Below the pieces are notes generated by a model. That model saw nothing but the letters and a program-made list of their open reading frames with translations. It was not told the origin of the DNA and searched no databases. The position numbers were made by a program, and so were the translations under genes. DNA of 64,000 nucleotides, taken from contig OZ238267.1 in assembly GCA_965178585.1 (NCBI GenBank), positions 2,852,001 through 2,916,000 on the forward strand, read 5' to 3'. Of this stretch, positions 16,801 to 24,618 are shown in pieces (the first letter of the stretch is position 1; every line of letters starts with the position of its first letter). The DNA comes from Marifrigoribacter sp965178585 (GTDB lineage Bacteria > Bacteroidota > Bacteroidia > Flavobacteriales > Flavobacteriaceae).

Positions 16801-18210
16801 ATTCGTAGCAACCATTTTTACTTGGTGCTTTTTTGCCATTGGTATTAAAACTGAATTTACTCGTTTCTCATCTTCTTGATTATGTCTAGATACTTCTACA
16901 TATAAATCATCTCCAAAAGTTTCTTTCCACCAAATTAAGGCATCTTCGGCTTGCTTTTCTCCTATATTAAGAATCTTACTAGGGACCTCACCATACAAAC
17001 TTCCTGTAAGAACAATAACATCTTCTTTATATTTTTCTATAATAGTTCTATCAATTCTTGGCACATAATAAAAACCTTCTGTAAATGCAATAGACGACAT
17101 TTTTGCAAGATTGTGATAGCCATTTTTATTTTTAGCTAACATCACAATTTGATACCCATTGTCTTTATGATTTTTATTTAAATGGTCTTCACATACAAAA
17201 AACTCACAACCCACTATTGCTTTTATTTTTTTTGAAGCTTCTTCTTCAGGTAAAGATTTGTTATGATTATTAACTTGCATCACAAAATGAAATGCCCCCA
17301 TCATATTCCCAGAGTCCGTTAAAGCTACTGCAGGCATATTATTATCTGCCGCTGCAGTAATAAGTTTCTGTGTACTCGATGTAGATTGAAGTATTGAAAA
17401 TTGCGAATGATTATGTAAATGAGCAAAAGAAACATCTTCGAGTCCAGCTATATTTTCTTCTATTACTTCTGAAGAAACTTCCTCTTTTTTATTGAGTGAT
17501 TCTATTTCTTTTCTAACTTTCTCTGAAGCCTTTTTTAAATTTATATGCTTTAGCCCTATTAATTCGAAAGGTTGAGGATTTACTTCTTTAAAAGTTTCAA
17601 AATAACTAGGTTCAACGTTTAAATCTTTTGAAGTAAAAATATTTCTACGAATCAATTCTAAAAAACAACGCGTAGTCGCTTCTACATCGGCAGTTGCATT
17701 ATGTGCTTCACTAAAGGGCTGATTAAATAGAAAAGTGTGGAGCTCAGATAAGGTTGGTAATTTAAATTTCCCTCCTCTACCACCAGGCAACTGACACATT
17801 TGTGCGGTAACTTCGGTACAGGTATCTAAAACTTTAAAATTGGGTAAGGGGTTTTCAATTCCTAATCGATGGAATTCTGCTCCCATAATATTATTATCGA
17901 ATCCAAGATTCTGACCTACAATAAAATTTGTTTTAGAAAGTGCTTTTGTAAACTTTTCGACAACCTCTTTTAAAGGGATTCCATCTTTTTGAGCTAACTC
18001 TGTAGAAATTCCATGAATTTTTTCAGCATCATAAGGAATGTTAAATCCTTCTGGTTGCACCAAATAATCTTCGTGTTCCAAAAGCACACCATTTGCATCA
18101 TGAAGCTGCCAAGCAATTTGTATACAACGAGGCCAGTTATCACTATCTGTTAAAGGTGCATTCCAACGTTTTGGAAGTCCGGTAGTTTCGGTATCAAAAA
18201 TTAAATACAT
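13858..18210 (-). CDS. dnaE: DNA polymerase III subunit alpha with fused N-terminal exonuclease domain
   Basis: This 1450-residue replicative polymerase begins with a DEDDh exonuclease domain (about 1-205; FDTETTGL, GQNLGFDNN, HNATADVEAT), as is usual for Bacteroidetes DnaE. A PHP domain follows (FAHLHNHSQFSILQ, about 262). The C-family polymerase core has the catalytic aspartates in MPDIDIDFDDEGRGR (about 680), and after it come a helix-hairpin-helix region and an OB fold near 1290 (FGGMVGDVQHRETKMGKGWA). A sliding-clamp-binding motif, QLDMFG, is visible near residue 1210. The fused exonuclease could provide proofreading in cis; a separate DnaQ-like exonuclease is encoded at 30.9 kb. The gene appears to be transcribed alone. 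Confidence 0.97.
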   Translation of the reverse strand: MYLIFDTETTGLPKRWNAPLTDSDNWPRCIQIAWQLHDANGVLLEHEDYLVQPEGFNIPYDAEKIHGISTELAQKDGIPLKEVVEKFTKALSKTNFIVGQNLGFDNNIMGAEFHRLGIENPLPNFKVLDTCTEVTAQMCQLPGGRGGKFKLPTLSELHTFLFNQPFSEAHNATADVEATTRCFLELIRRNIFTSKDLNVEPSYFETFKEVNPQPFELIGLKHINLKKASEKVRKEIESLNKKEEVSSEVIEENIAGLEDVSFAHLHNHSQFSILQSTSSTQKLITAAADNNMPAVALTDSGNMMGAFHFVMQVNNHNKSLPEEEASKKIKAIVGCEFFVCEDHLNKNHKDNGYQIVMLAKNKNGYHNLAKMSSIAFTEGFYYVPRIDRTIIEKYKEDVIVLTGSLYGEVPSKILNIGEKQAEDALIWWKETFGDDLYVEVSRHNQEDEKRVNSVLIPMAKKHQVKMVATNNTYYIDKEDANAHDILLCVKDGEKQATPIGRGRGYRYGLPNQEYYFKSQSEMKSLFKDLPEAISNISEIVDKVESFTLKRDVLLPKFDIPEEFQDPEDKNDGGKRGENAYLRGLTYEGANKRYGELTDEIKERLDFELEVIANTGYPGYFLICQDFISEARKMDVSVGPGRGSAAGSVVAYCLWITNIDPIKYNLLFERFLNPERVSMPDIDIDFDDEGRGRVLDYVIEKYGTNQVAQIITYGTMAAKSSIRDTARVLDLPLNSADRISKLIPNMTKLKKIFGYTDSEIRNKFRNDEVPKVNELLVLSEGNDLEAQTVNQARILEGSVRNVGTHACGVIITPSDITNFVPVATAKDSDMFVTQFDNSVVESAGLLKMDFLGLKTLTLIKDTVKLVKLKHQIELDPDTFPLDDEPTFELFQKGETVGIFQYESAGMQKYLKDLKPTVFDDLIAMNALYRPGPIEYIPSFVNRKNGDEEILYDLPAMEEYLKETYGITVYQEQVMLLSQKLANFTKGEADVLRKAMGKKLIAVLDKMKPKFISQAKENGHDEEKLEKIWKDWEAFASYAFNKSHSTCYAWIAYQTAYLKAHYPAEYMAAVLSNNMNDIKQVSFFMEECRRMGLEVLGPDVNESYYKFTVNDKGAIRFGMGAIKGVGGNAVATIVETRDDGKYKSVFDLAKRIDLRAANKKAFEGLALAGGFDCFDAHRAQYLHADEKGILFIEKVMRFASKFQESQNSDQLDMFGGSSEVQIPEPEVPPCEPWGTLKKLKQEKEVVGIYISGHPLDDFKTEISRFCNCTASDFNHLENFINREMCFGGMVGDVQHRETKMGKGWALFTVEDYNESFEFRIFGEQYLKFRHFLVPNSFIFIRALAREGWVNKETQKKGDPRLQFNSMQMLQDVMDSHAKRLTIQLPIEDVSDDRILGLKEIINEHKGDKHLELIIYEAAEKIKITMPSKKFKIDISNDLLKKLEEQQIMYKLN

Positions 18211-18330
18211 AAAAAAGTGAGGGTTAAAAAGTGTATTTAAATCGCCTACGATCTAAAGGTTTAAAAATATAAAAATCACCTTTTAAAATTGTAAAAAAAA
18301 GAAAAGAGTTGTTAACTATTTACAATAAAA

Positions 18331-18358
18331 AAAGCCGCTCCTTTAATGAAGCGGCTTT
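18331..18358 (-). terminator. Terminator of the DUF6252-like lipoprotein gene
   Basis: The nine-base stem AAAGCCGCT/AGCGGCTTT is followed on the reverse strand by a T-rich tail, just past the lipoprotein stop codon. Confidence 0.88.
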
Positions 18359-18378
18359 ACAAATATTTTTTATATTTC

Positions 18379-19182
18379 TTATTGATATGTAATATCAAAT
18401 TGCCCTAAAGAAACAGTATTGGTTGGAGTTTGAAATTGAAAAGTACCACTCATTGTTTGTTCAACAGGATCATGGGCCTCAACAACTATTTCTCCAGATA
18501 TAGCATCTTCATAACCCGATCCATTATCAACTCTAGCAGTAAAACCTCCCATTGGTAATTCGTATGTACCAACCTCAACATCATCTGGCAACCCTAGAAA
18601 TATTTCATCGGTATTAATAACTCCTTTAATTGTTATGGCACTTCCATTATTGTTAGCAAATACATCTAATGGTAAAAATACATTTCCGTTTAATACAGCT
18701 GAAAAAGCACCATCATTACCCCCCGAACCAACATCATCACTATAGGATACTTGATAAAACACACCTGAACTTATAGCCAAAGTATCTAAGCTAATTGAAA
18801 CGGCCCTAAAATTAAATTCTCCAGTAATTGTATTATCAGTGGTAGAAATTTCATTAATTCTCATACTTCCTTCGCCTCCAGGAACTGCTGTAGAATAAAC
18901 AACACCATTAAAATCTTCATAAATTGCAAAATTTTCAGAGCCTTCACCAAATACTAATTCCACTCCTTCTGGTGGGTAATTACCTCTTAAAGTAATTATT
19001 TGGTTGCTATTTTTACCTTGTAAAACAAAGTATTCTCCGTTTTCAATATAATTAGCTTCCGAAAAAGTTGCTTTAAAAAATTCATTGTCTATACTGGCTT
19101 GAAAGGCTGGAGTATTGGTTTCTGTATCATTACAACTCGCTAGTAATAAGGTTGCAAAAAATAGAATGAGTAGGTTTTTCAT
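18379..19182 (-). CDS. DUF6252-like lipoprotein
   Basis: A lipoprotein signal peptide with lipobox LLLASC (Cys17) starts this 267-residue protein. The mature part has two similar beta-rich halves. Each begins with a phrase of the type AFxAxxNxxxF (AFQASIDNEFFKA and AFSAVLNGNVFLP), followed by an ITLRG or ITIKG strand and a GTYELP-like turn. This two-repeat layout resembles DUF6252 family proteins of flavobacteria, whose function is unknown. It should sit in a membrane facing the periplasm or outside. It has its own -7 box (TACATTTG) and terminator, so it is monocistronic, and it is divergent from rpsP. Confidence 0.75.
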   Translation of the reverse strand: MKNLLILFFATLLLASCNDTETNTPAFQASIDNEFFKATFSEANYIENGEYFVLQGKNSNQIITLRGNYPPEGVELVFGEGSENFAIYEDFNGVVYSTAVPGGEGSMRINEISTTDNTITGEFNFRAVSISLDTLAISSGVFYQVSYSDDVGSGGNDGAFSAVLNGNVFLPLDVFANNNGSAITIKGVINTDEIFLGLPDDVEVGTYELPMGGFTARVDNGSGYEDAISGEIVVEAHDPVEQTMSGTFQFQTPTNTVSLGQFDITYQ

Positions 19183-19210
19183 AGCTTATTTTAGTAAAAT
19201 TGGGTTTTTA

Positions 19211-19218
19211 CAAATGTA
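19211..19218 (-). promoter_or_regulatory. -7 box of the lipoprotein gene
   Basis: The reverse strand reads TACATTTG, a perfect -7 match, 28 bases upstream of the lipoprotein ATG. Confidence 0.6.
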
Positions 19219-19236
19219 AAGAAAAAGTTCAAACTA

Positions 19237-19269
19237 TTGAATTTCTAAAATAAAAAAATATTATCTTTG
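19237..19269 (+). promoter_or_regulatory. rpsP operon promoter
   Basis: TTG (19237-19239) and TATCTTTG (19262-19269) are separated by 22 bases, a good Bacteroidetes promoter. Initiation would fall near 19276. The leader then contains a small GAGGT/ACCTC hairpin (19288-19302) before the S16 start codon. Confidence 0.8.
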
Positions 19270-19317
19270 CAGACTTAAATTATGAACCGAGGTCGGGAAC
19301 CTCAAAAATTAATAGAT

Positions 19318-19914
19318 ATGCCCGTAAAAATTAGATTACAAAGACATGGTAAAAAAGGAAAACCTTTTTACTGGATCGTAGCTGCTGATAGCCGCTCAAA
19401 AAGAGATGGAAAGTACCTAGAAAAATTAGGAACTTACAATCCAAATGTAAACCCTGCTGATATCAATATTGATGTTGATGGAACTGTACAGTGGTTAAAT
19501 AACGGTGCACAACCAACAGATACTGCAAGAGCTATTTTATCTTACAAAGGTGTGATGTTGAAAAAACATTTAGCCGGTGGAGTTAAAAAAGGTGCATTTA
19601 CGGAAGAACAAGCTGAAGAAAAATTCAACGCTTGGTTAGAAGGTAAAGAAAAAGAAGTTGAAAACAAACGTTCTAAACTTAACGATGCTGAAGAAAAGCT
19701 TAAAGCTGATGCATTTGCTGCTGAAAAAGCAATTAACGAACAACGTATAGCAGATGCTACTCCAGTTGTTGAAGTTGTTGAAGAAACTGCAAAAGTAGTT
19801 GTAGAAGAAGAGGCTCCAAAAAAAGAGACTATTGACGATGCTGCTGCACAAGCTGCTGAAGAAGGTGCTCCAGCAGAAGCTAAAGCTGAAGAAACTACTA
19901 AAGAAGAAGAATAA
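19318..19914 (+). CDS. rpsP: 30S ribosomal protein S16
   Basis: The S16 core occupies about residues 1-80 (MPVKIRLQRHGKKGKPFYWIV, then DGKYLEKLGTYNP and AILSYKGVMLKKHL). A charged Ala/Glu/Lys-rich tail of about 115 residues follows, as is typical for Bacteroidetes S16. The ATG at 19318 is chosen because the conserved S16 N-terminus begins there. The frame is open to an ATG at 19282, but that lies only about six bases after the predicted transcription start and would add 12 unconserved residues. S16 helps assemble the 30S body. It is followed by rimM after 11 bases, a conserved pairing in ribosome maturation. Confidence 0.96.
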   Translation: MPVKIRLQRHGKKGKPFYWIVAADSRSKRDGKYLEKLGTYNPNVNPADINIDVDGTVQWLNNGAQPTDTARAILSYKGVMLKKHLAGGVKKGAFTEEQAEEKFNAWLEGKEKEVENKRSKLNDAEEKLKADAFAAEKAINEQRIADATPVVEVVEETAKVVVEEEAPKKETIDDAAAQAAEEGAPAEAKAEETTKEEE

Positions 19915-19925
19915 ATTTTTTAACT

Positions 19926-20450
19926 ATGCAAAAGGAGGATTGTTTCTACTTAGGCAAAGTTGTTAAAAAATATAGTTTTAAAGGAGAGTTACTTGTAAAG
20001 TTAGATACAGACGATCCTCAAGTTTATACTAAAATGGAATCGGTTTTTGTTGAAAAAAACAAAAATTTGATTCCATTTTTTATTGAACGAAGTTCACTTC
20101 ACAAATCAGAACTACTTAGAGTAAAATTTGAAGATATTAATAATGACGAAGATGCAGATTCATTATTAAAATGCGATTTATACTTACCTTTGGCTTTTTT
20201 ACCAAAACTAACTGGTAATAAGTTTTATTTTCATGAAATTATTGGATATACTGTAGAAGATGCAAACTTTGGAGACGTAGGGATTATAACTGGTGTTAAT
20301 GATAGTACATCTCAAGCTCTTTTTGAAATTGACAAAAACGGTAAAGAAGTTTTAATTCCGTTAATTGATGATTTCATTAAAAAAGTAGATCGCGAAAACA
20401 AAATCCTTCATTTAGAAGTTCCAGAAGGTTTAATTGAACTTTACCTTTAA
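19926..20450 (+). CDS. rimM: Ribosome maturation factor RimM
   Basis: This 174-residue protein has the RimM N-terminal beta-barrel (DCFYLGKVVKKYSFKGELLVKLDTD) and a C-terminal PRC-barrel (YFHEIIGYTV, then VLIPLIDDFIKKVD). RimM binds S19 and helps mature the 30S head. Its place directly behind rpsP is a conserved operon arrangement. The ATG at 19926 is preceded by an A-rich leader, normal for Bacteroidetes, which rarely rely on Shine-Dalgarno sequences. Confidence 0.96.
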   Translation: MQKEDCFYLGKVVKKYSFKGELLVKLDTDDPQVYTKMESVFVEKNKNLIPFFIERSSLHKSELLRVKFEDINNDEDADSLLKCDLYLPLAFLPKLTGNKFYFHEIIGYTVEDANFGDVGIITGVNDSTSQALFEIDKNGKEVLIPLIDDFIKKVDRENKILHLEVPEGLIELYL

Positions 20451-20470
20451 CTACCTTTCCCTTTCTTATT

Positions 20471-21178
20471 ATGAAATTTGAATTTAAACAGTTTTCAATT
20501 CAACAAGAACGAAGTGCCATGAAAATTGGAACAGACGGTGTTCTTTTGGGTGCTTGGACTTCATTAGATAAATGCCCTGAATCCATATTAGATTTAGGAG
20601 CTGGAACTGGTATTTTATCATTACAATTAGCTCAACGTTGCGATTCTGAAATTATTGATGCGGTTGAAATAGATGAAGATGCTTATGAAGAATGTGTTGA
20701 AAATTTTGAAGCATCCGATTGGGGGGACCGTCTTTTTTGTTATCACGCCTCAGTTCAAAAATTTGCTACTGAAATTGATGATCAGTATGATTTAATCATT
20801 TCTAATCCTCCGTTTTATTCAGATGATTATAAATCTGATAATAACGCAAGAAATACCGCTCGGTTCACAGATACCTTACCTTTTACCGATTTAGTTTTAG
20901 CAGTCTCACAATTATTATCAAAAAAGGGATCTTTCGCATTAATTCTTCCAAAAAAAGAAGAAGTAGAATTTATTAGAATAGCTTCAGAAAGTAATTTGTA
21001 TCCAAACAGAATTTGTCGTGTTAAAGGCAATTCAAATTCAGAAATTAAAAGAAGTTTAATAGAATTCTCTTTTGAAAAAATCGAAACAAGTTTCGAAGAA
21101 CTCACCATAGAAACCTCTAGACATGTTTACACCGAAGAATATATAAGTTTGGTAAAGGATTTTTATAAAAAAATGTAA
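20471..21178 (+). CDS. trmN6: tRNA1(Val) (adenine-37-N6)-methyltransferase (TrmN6/YfiC type)
   Basis: The 235-residue class I methyltransferase has the SAM-binding motif ILDLGAGTGILSLQLA (about residues 38-53), the acidic loop VEIDEDAYEEC, and the adenine-N6 catalytic motif NPPFY (about 110). These plus the N-terminal QERSAMKIGTDGVLLGAW identify the YfiC/TrmN6 family, which methylates A37 of tRNA1(Val). It is third in the rpsP-rimM-trmN6 cluster, 20 bases after rimM. Its stop codon directly abuts the stop of the convergent DDAH-family gene, with no bases between. Confidence 0.9.
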   Translation: MKFEFKQFSIQQERSAMKIGTDGVLLGAWTSLDKCPESILDLGAGTGILSLQLAQRCDSEIIDAVEIDEDAYEECVENFEASDWGDRLFCYHASVQKFATEIDDQYDLIISNPPFYSDDYKSDNNARNTARFTDTLPFTDLVLAVSQLLSKKGSFALILPKKEEVEFIRIASESNLYPNRICRVKGNSNSEIKRSLIEFSFEKIETSFEELTIETSRHVYTEEYISLVKDFYKKM

Positions 21179-22057
21179 TTATAGTTCTCTAAGTAATGGT
21201 CTAGTCAAACAAGTTGGACCACCACCACCGTAAATACTAATATTTTCACCTTTATAACTAGTAACTTTACATCCAGCTTTTATTAAAGCATTTTCCGTTT
21301 TTGGATTTCCTTTAACCATCATACACTCTCTCGGAGCAATGGCTAAAACATTACAACCCATAGACTCAAATTCATCGTCAGGGACTTCTACCAATTTAAA
21401 ATTCCTTTTTAACAATTCGTTTCTAAATTTAATAGGCATTAAGGGAGAATAAACCACCGCTAAATCTTTAGCTACAGGACTTAATATTGACATTAAATGA
21501 AACACATCTGAGGTTCCTTTATAATGGGGTAATTCTGCAACAATCACCTCAACTCCTTTAGGTTCCAGCATATCTTTTAATTGCCTAATTCCTTCTTCAT
21601 TAGTTCTATAGGTATGACCTACCGCTAAGGTTTTTGAATCTAACCAAGCTACATCACCACCCTCAAGGGTTCCAGGTGATTCAATTTTTCCTAAAATAGA
21701 AATCGAATCATTTAAAAAAGTTTCCATCTGTGCATCGGGTTCATTTTTCCTTCCTGATTTTCCCATATTACAAATAACCATTCCAAAATCAGTTGCAATA
21801 GCAGCATCTCTACAATAAATAGAATCAATGCTTACTTTTTCATCAAAAGGAAAATGATGTATTGAAGCTCCATGTTTCTGTAGTTCTTTTTTAAAAACAT
21901 CGTATTCTAATAAAGATTCTTTAAAGTTGGGTTGGTTTAAATAGTGTAATTCTTGCCATTGTTCTTTTAATAATTCTTCCGAAACAAAAGCACTATTAGC
22001 AGGTTTTATATAAACTGATTTTAATTTGTGATATTCTGAATGATAGGTTGTACTCAT
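21179..22057 (-). CDS. Dimethylarginine dimethylaminohydrolase / arginine-deiminase-family hydrolase
   Basis: The 292-residue protein has the amidinotransferase pentein fold signatures. These include Asp84 in YCRDAA, TLEGGDV (131-136), His187 in DVFHLMS and the nucleophile Cys283 in GGPTCLTRP near the C-terminus. Length and motif order fit DDAH rather than full-length arginine deiminase; the substrate may be methylated arginine or a related guanidine. Its start shares a base with the stop of the amino-acid permease (TAATG), so the two are translationally coupled and the permease probably imports the substrate or exports the product. Confidence 0.85.
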   Translation of the reverse strand: MSTTYHSEYHKLKSVYIKPANSAFVSEELLKEQWQELHYLNQPNFKESLLEYDVFKKELQKHGASIHHFPFDEKVSIDSIYCRDAAIATDFGMVICNMGKSGRKNEPDAQMETFLNDSISILGKIESPGTLEGGDVAWLDSKTLAVGHTYRTNEEGIRQLKDMLEPKGVEVIVAELPHYKGTSDVFHLMSILSPVAKDLAVVYSPLMPIKFRNELLKRNFKLVEVPDDEFESMGCNVLAIAPRECMMVKGNPKTENALIKAGCKVTSYKGENISIYGGGGPTCLTRPLLREL

Positions 22058-23367
22058 TAATCTTCTTTATTTTTAATCCACTTCATATAAATATATACTG
22101 GCACTCCTAATAGCAATAAAATAATACCATTAAAGACTATTTCAGATCCAACCCCATAAATTGCCCATACCGAATATGAAAACCCTAAAGTAGCTAATAC
22201 AAAAGTTTTAACCCAACTTCTAGCGTGAAGTTTTTTCTCAATAATAATTAATGTATAGGAGGCTGCAGTAAACAAATAAGGTATTAATACTACAAAAACA
22301 GTAAGTCCAACAATAATTTCAAATTGTTCTACCAATCCTTCAGAATAGTTTATTAACATCACAAAAGATGACAAAACACCACCAATTACAAAACCATTAA
22401 TAGGAGCTCCCTTTTTATTTTCTTTTTTAAAAAAATCTGGAAACAAATCATCTTTTGCAGTAGCCATCGAAATTTGCCCTGTAATTAAAATCCAACCATT
22501 TAAAACCCCTATACCAGATACCAATACTCCAAAAGCTACAAAATAACCCCCATAATCTCCACCTATGATTTTAGCAGCTTCTGCAAATGGGGCTGGAGAA
22601 TTTTGCAAGGTCTCTAATGGTAATATTCCAAATAAAACAATCGTCCCTAAAACGTACAAAATAGTTACTATTATAGTACCCAACATGGTTGCTCTAGGAA
22701 TGGTTTTTTCAGGGTTTTCTATATTTCCAGCAGGTATGGTAGCACATTCGATTCCTAAAAAAGAGTATAATGTTAGTGCAGCTACAGCTGAAATTGCTGA
22801 AAAATCACTCCCTCCGGTTAGGTTAAAAGCTGGAAATTTTTCAATTTTGAAAAAGAAAATCCCAACAATAACAACAAATAATAAAGGTAAAATCTTTAAA
22901 ATGGTTGTAATTAATTGAATTTTACCCGATTCTTTAATTCCCCTAGAATTGATCCAAGTAAATATCCATATAAGAGCCAAGCCAAGACTAACTGACAATA
23001 CTCGGTTCGTTGCTAATTCAGGTATAAAAAAACTTGCTGCTCCAATGATAGCAATTGCAATAGCTCCATTACCAACCCAACAAGCTATCCAATAGCCCCA
23101 AGCAACTAAAAATCCAATAAAGTCACCAAATCCAGCTTTTGAATACACATAAGGCCCTCCACTTTTACTAACTATAATTTTACTAAAATTACTAAATATT
23201 TTTGCTAAGACTAATGCACCAGCTGCTGTAAAAAACCAACCTAATAAACTTATACTACCGTATTTTGCTAATGTTGCGGGTAAAAGAAATATTCCTACTC
23301 CTATCATATTTCCAACGACTAGCGACGTTGTGGTTAGCAAACCAATCTTTTGTGTTTTATCTTTCAT
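22057..23367 (-). CDS. APC-family amino acid permease
   Basis: This 436-residue inner-membrane protein has about 12-13 hydrophobic helices and the APC hallmark GNMIGVGIFLLPATLAKYG (residues 19-37), then KSGGPYVYSKAGFGDFIGFLVAWGYW. It resembles antiporters of the arginine/agmatine/ornithine branch. The overlap with the downstream DDAH-like hydrolase supports an arginine-type substrate, but this is an inference. The ATG at 23367 gives the normal family N-terminus (KIGLLTTTSLVVGN). Confidence 0.9.
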   Translation of the reverse strand: MKDKTQKIGLLTTTSLVVGNMIGVGIFLLPATLAKYGSISLLGWFFTAAGALVLAKIFSNFSKIIVSKSGGPYVYSKAGFGDFIGFLVAWGYWIACWVGNGAIAIAIIGAASFFIPELATNRVLSVSLGLALIWIFTWINSRGIKESGKIQLITTILKILPLLFVVIVGIFFFKIEKFPAFNLTGGSDFSAISAVAALTLYSFLGIECATIPAGNIENPEKTIPRATMLGTIIVTILYVLGTIVLFGILPLETLQNSPAPFAEAAKIIGGDYGGYFVAFGVLVSGIGVLNGWILITGQISMATAKDDLFPDFFKKENKKGAPINGFVIGGVLSSFVMLINYSEGLVEQFEIIVGLTVFVVLIPYLFTAASYTLIIIEKKLHARSWVKTFVLATLGFSYSVWAIYGVGSEIVFNGIILLLLGVPVYIYMKWIKNKED

Positions 23368-23445
23368 ATATTATTAAAAATTGGTTAAAAAATATTTGTT
23401 TAAATTTAAAGTCGATTCGTGAATATACAATAAACATAATTAGCC

Positions 23446-24534
23446 ATGTCCAAAAAATTTCATATCCACTCAGATATTTCCAAAGCAGAAACCTTACCAG
23501 CTTCCTTTTATAGAGATAAAGAAGTGTTTGAAAATATAAAAGAAAAAATATTTTTAAAAACTTGGCAATGGATTGGAGATCAAAATTTAGTGGCCCTTCC
23601 TCAATCTGTATATCCAATAGTACTTCTAGAAAATTATTTAACTGAACCTTTAGTTATTGTAAGAAACGAAGAGGATAAAATAAATTGTTTCGCCAATGTA
23701 TGTACTCATAGAGGGAATTTAGTGGCTTTACATCCTGGAAAAACCAAAAAGTTATCTTGTATGTATCATGGCAGACGATTTAACCTCAATGGCGAGTTTG
23801 AATATATGCCAGAATTTGAAGAAGCTGAAGATTTCCCTAGACCATGTGATCATTTACATAAATTCCCATTAGAAAAATGGGGACCTCTATTATTTGTTGG
23901 TTTAAATCCTGAATTTCAATTTTCGAAAGTGATTGATAAGATGAAGGAACGGATTGGTTTTCTTCCTCTTGATGAGTTTTCATTAGACACTTCAACTAGT
24001 AAAGATTTTCTCGTTCATGCGCATTGGGCTTTATATTGCGATAATTATTTAGAGGGATTTCATGTGCCTTTTGTTCACGAAGGATTAAATAAAGTTCTTG
24101 ATTATGGTAGTTACAAAACTGAAACTTATGAGCATTGCAACCTTCAAATAGGATATACCAATGAAGCTACTGAAGTATTCGATTTGCCAGAAGATCACAT
24201 AGATTACGGAAAAAATGTTGCAGCTTATTACTATTGGGTGTTTCCTAATATGATGTTTAATTTTTATCCTTGGGGACTTTCTTTAAACATTGTAAGACCC
24301 ATTGATATTAACAGGACTAAAGTGTCATTTATATCTTATGTTTACGATCCAACTAAATTAAACAAAGGAGCTGGAAATGATTTAGAAAAAGTAGAAAGAG
24401 AAGATGAATTTGTAGTAGAAAATGTTCAAAAAGGAGTCAATTCTTCTTTTTATAAAGCAGGAAGGTTCTCCCCAAAAAGAGAAAAAGGAGTGCATCATTT
24501 CCATAGTTTACTTGCAAAATATTTAAATAATTAA
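23446..24534 (+). CDS. Rieske non-heme iron oxygenase, alpha subunit
   Basis: The 362-residue protein has the [2Fe-2S] Rieske ligands Cys86-x-His88 and Cys105-x2-His108 (VCTHRG and CMYHGRRF). A mononuclear iron site follows in YCDNYLEGFHVPFVH with His206 and His211. This is the architecture of ring-hydroxylating dioxygenase large subunits and of the choline/glycine-betaine monooxygenase branch. No dedicated reductase or ferredoxin gene is adjacent, so electrons must come from a partner elsewhere. The substrate cannot be deduced. It runs in the same direction as the acyl-CoA dehydrogenase gene, which however has its own -7 box. Confidence 0.88.
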   Translation: MSKKFHIHSDISKAETLPASFYRDKEVFENIKEKIFLKTWQWIGDQNLVALPQSVYPIVLLENYLTEPLVIVRNEEDKINCFANVCTHRGNLVALHPGKTKKLSCMYHGRRFNLNGEFEYMPEFEEAEDFPRPCDHLHKFPLEKWGPLLFVGLNPEFQFSKVIDKMKERIGFLPLDEFSLDTSTSKDFLVHAHWALYCDNYLEGFHVPFVHEGLNKVLDYGSYKTETYEHCNLQIGYTNEATEVFDLPEDHIDYGKNVAAYYYWVFPNMMFNFYPWGLSLNIVRPIDINRTKVSFISYVYDPTKLNKGAGNDLEKVEREDEFVVENVQKGVNSSFYKAGRFSPKREKGVHHFHSLLAKYLNN

Positions 24535-24592
24535 TCCTTAAATAATTATTTAAATTCTCTTTAGAAAAAGTGCAAAATTGCAAGGCATTAAT

Positions 24593-24600
24593 TACTTTTG
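24593..24600 (+). promoter_or_regulatory. -7 box of the acyl-CoA dehydrogenase gene
   Basis: TACTTTTG is a perfect -7 match, 18 bases upstream of the ATG at 24619. It also shows that the TTG at 24598 is promoter rather than a start codon. A 16-base AT palindrome (24538-24553) lies upstream. Confidence 0.6.
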
Positions 24601-24618
24601 GCATATAAATTAAAGTAT

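Noticed and set aside
19282..19317. Upstream ATG adding 12 residues to S16
   Set aside because: It lies only about six bases after the predicted transcription start, and the conserved S16 N-terminus begins at 19318.
24598..24618. TTG start extending the acyl-CoA dehydrogenase
   Set aside because: The TTG is the end of a perfect -7 promoter box; the ATG at 24619 gives the family length.
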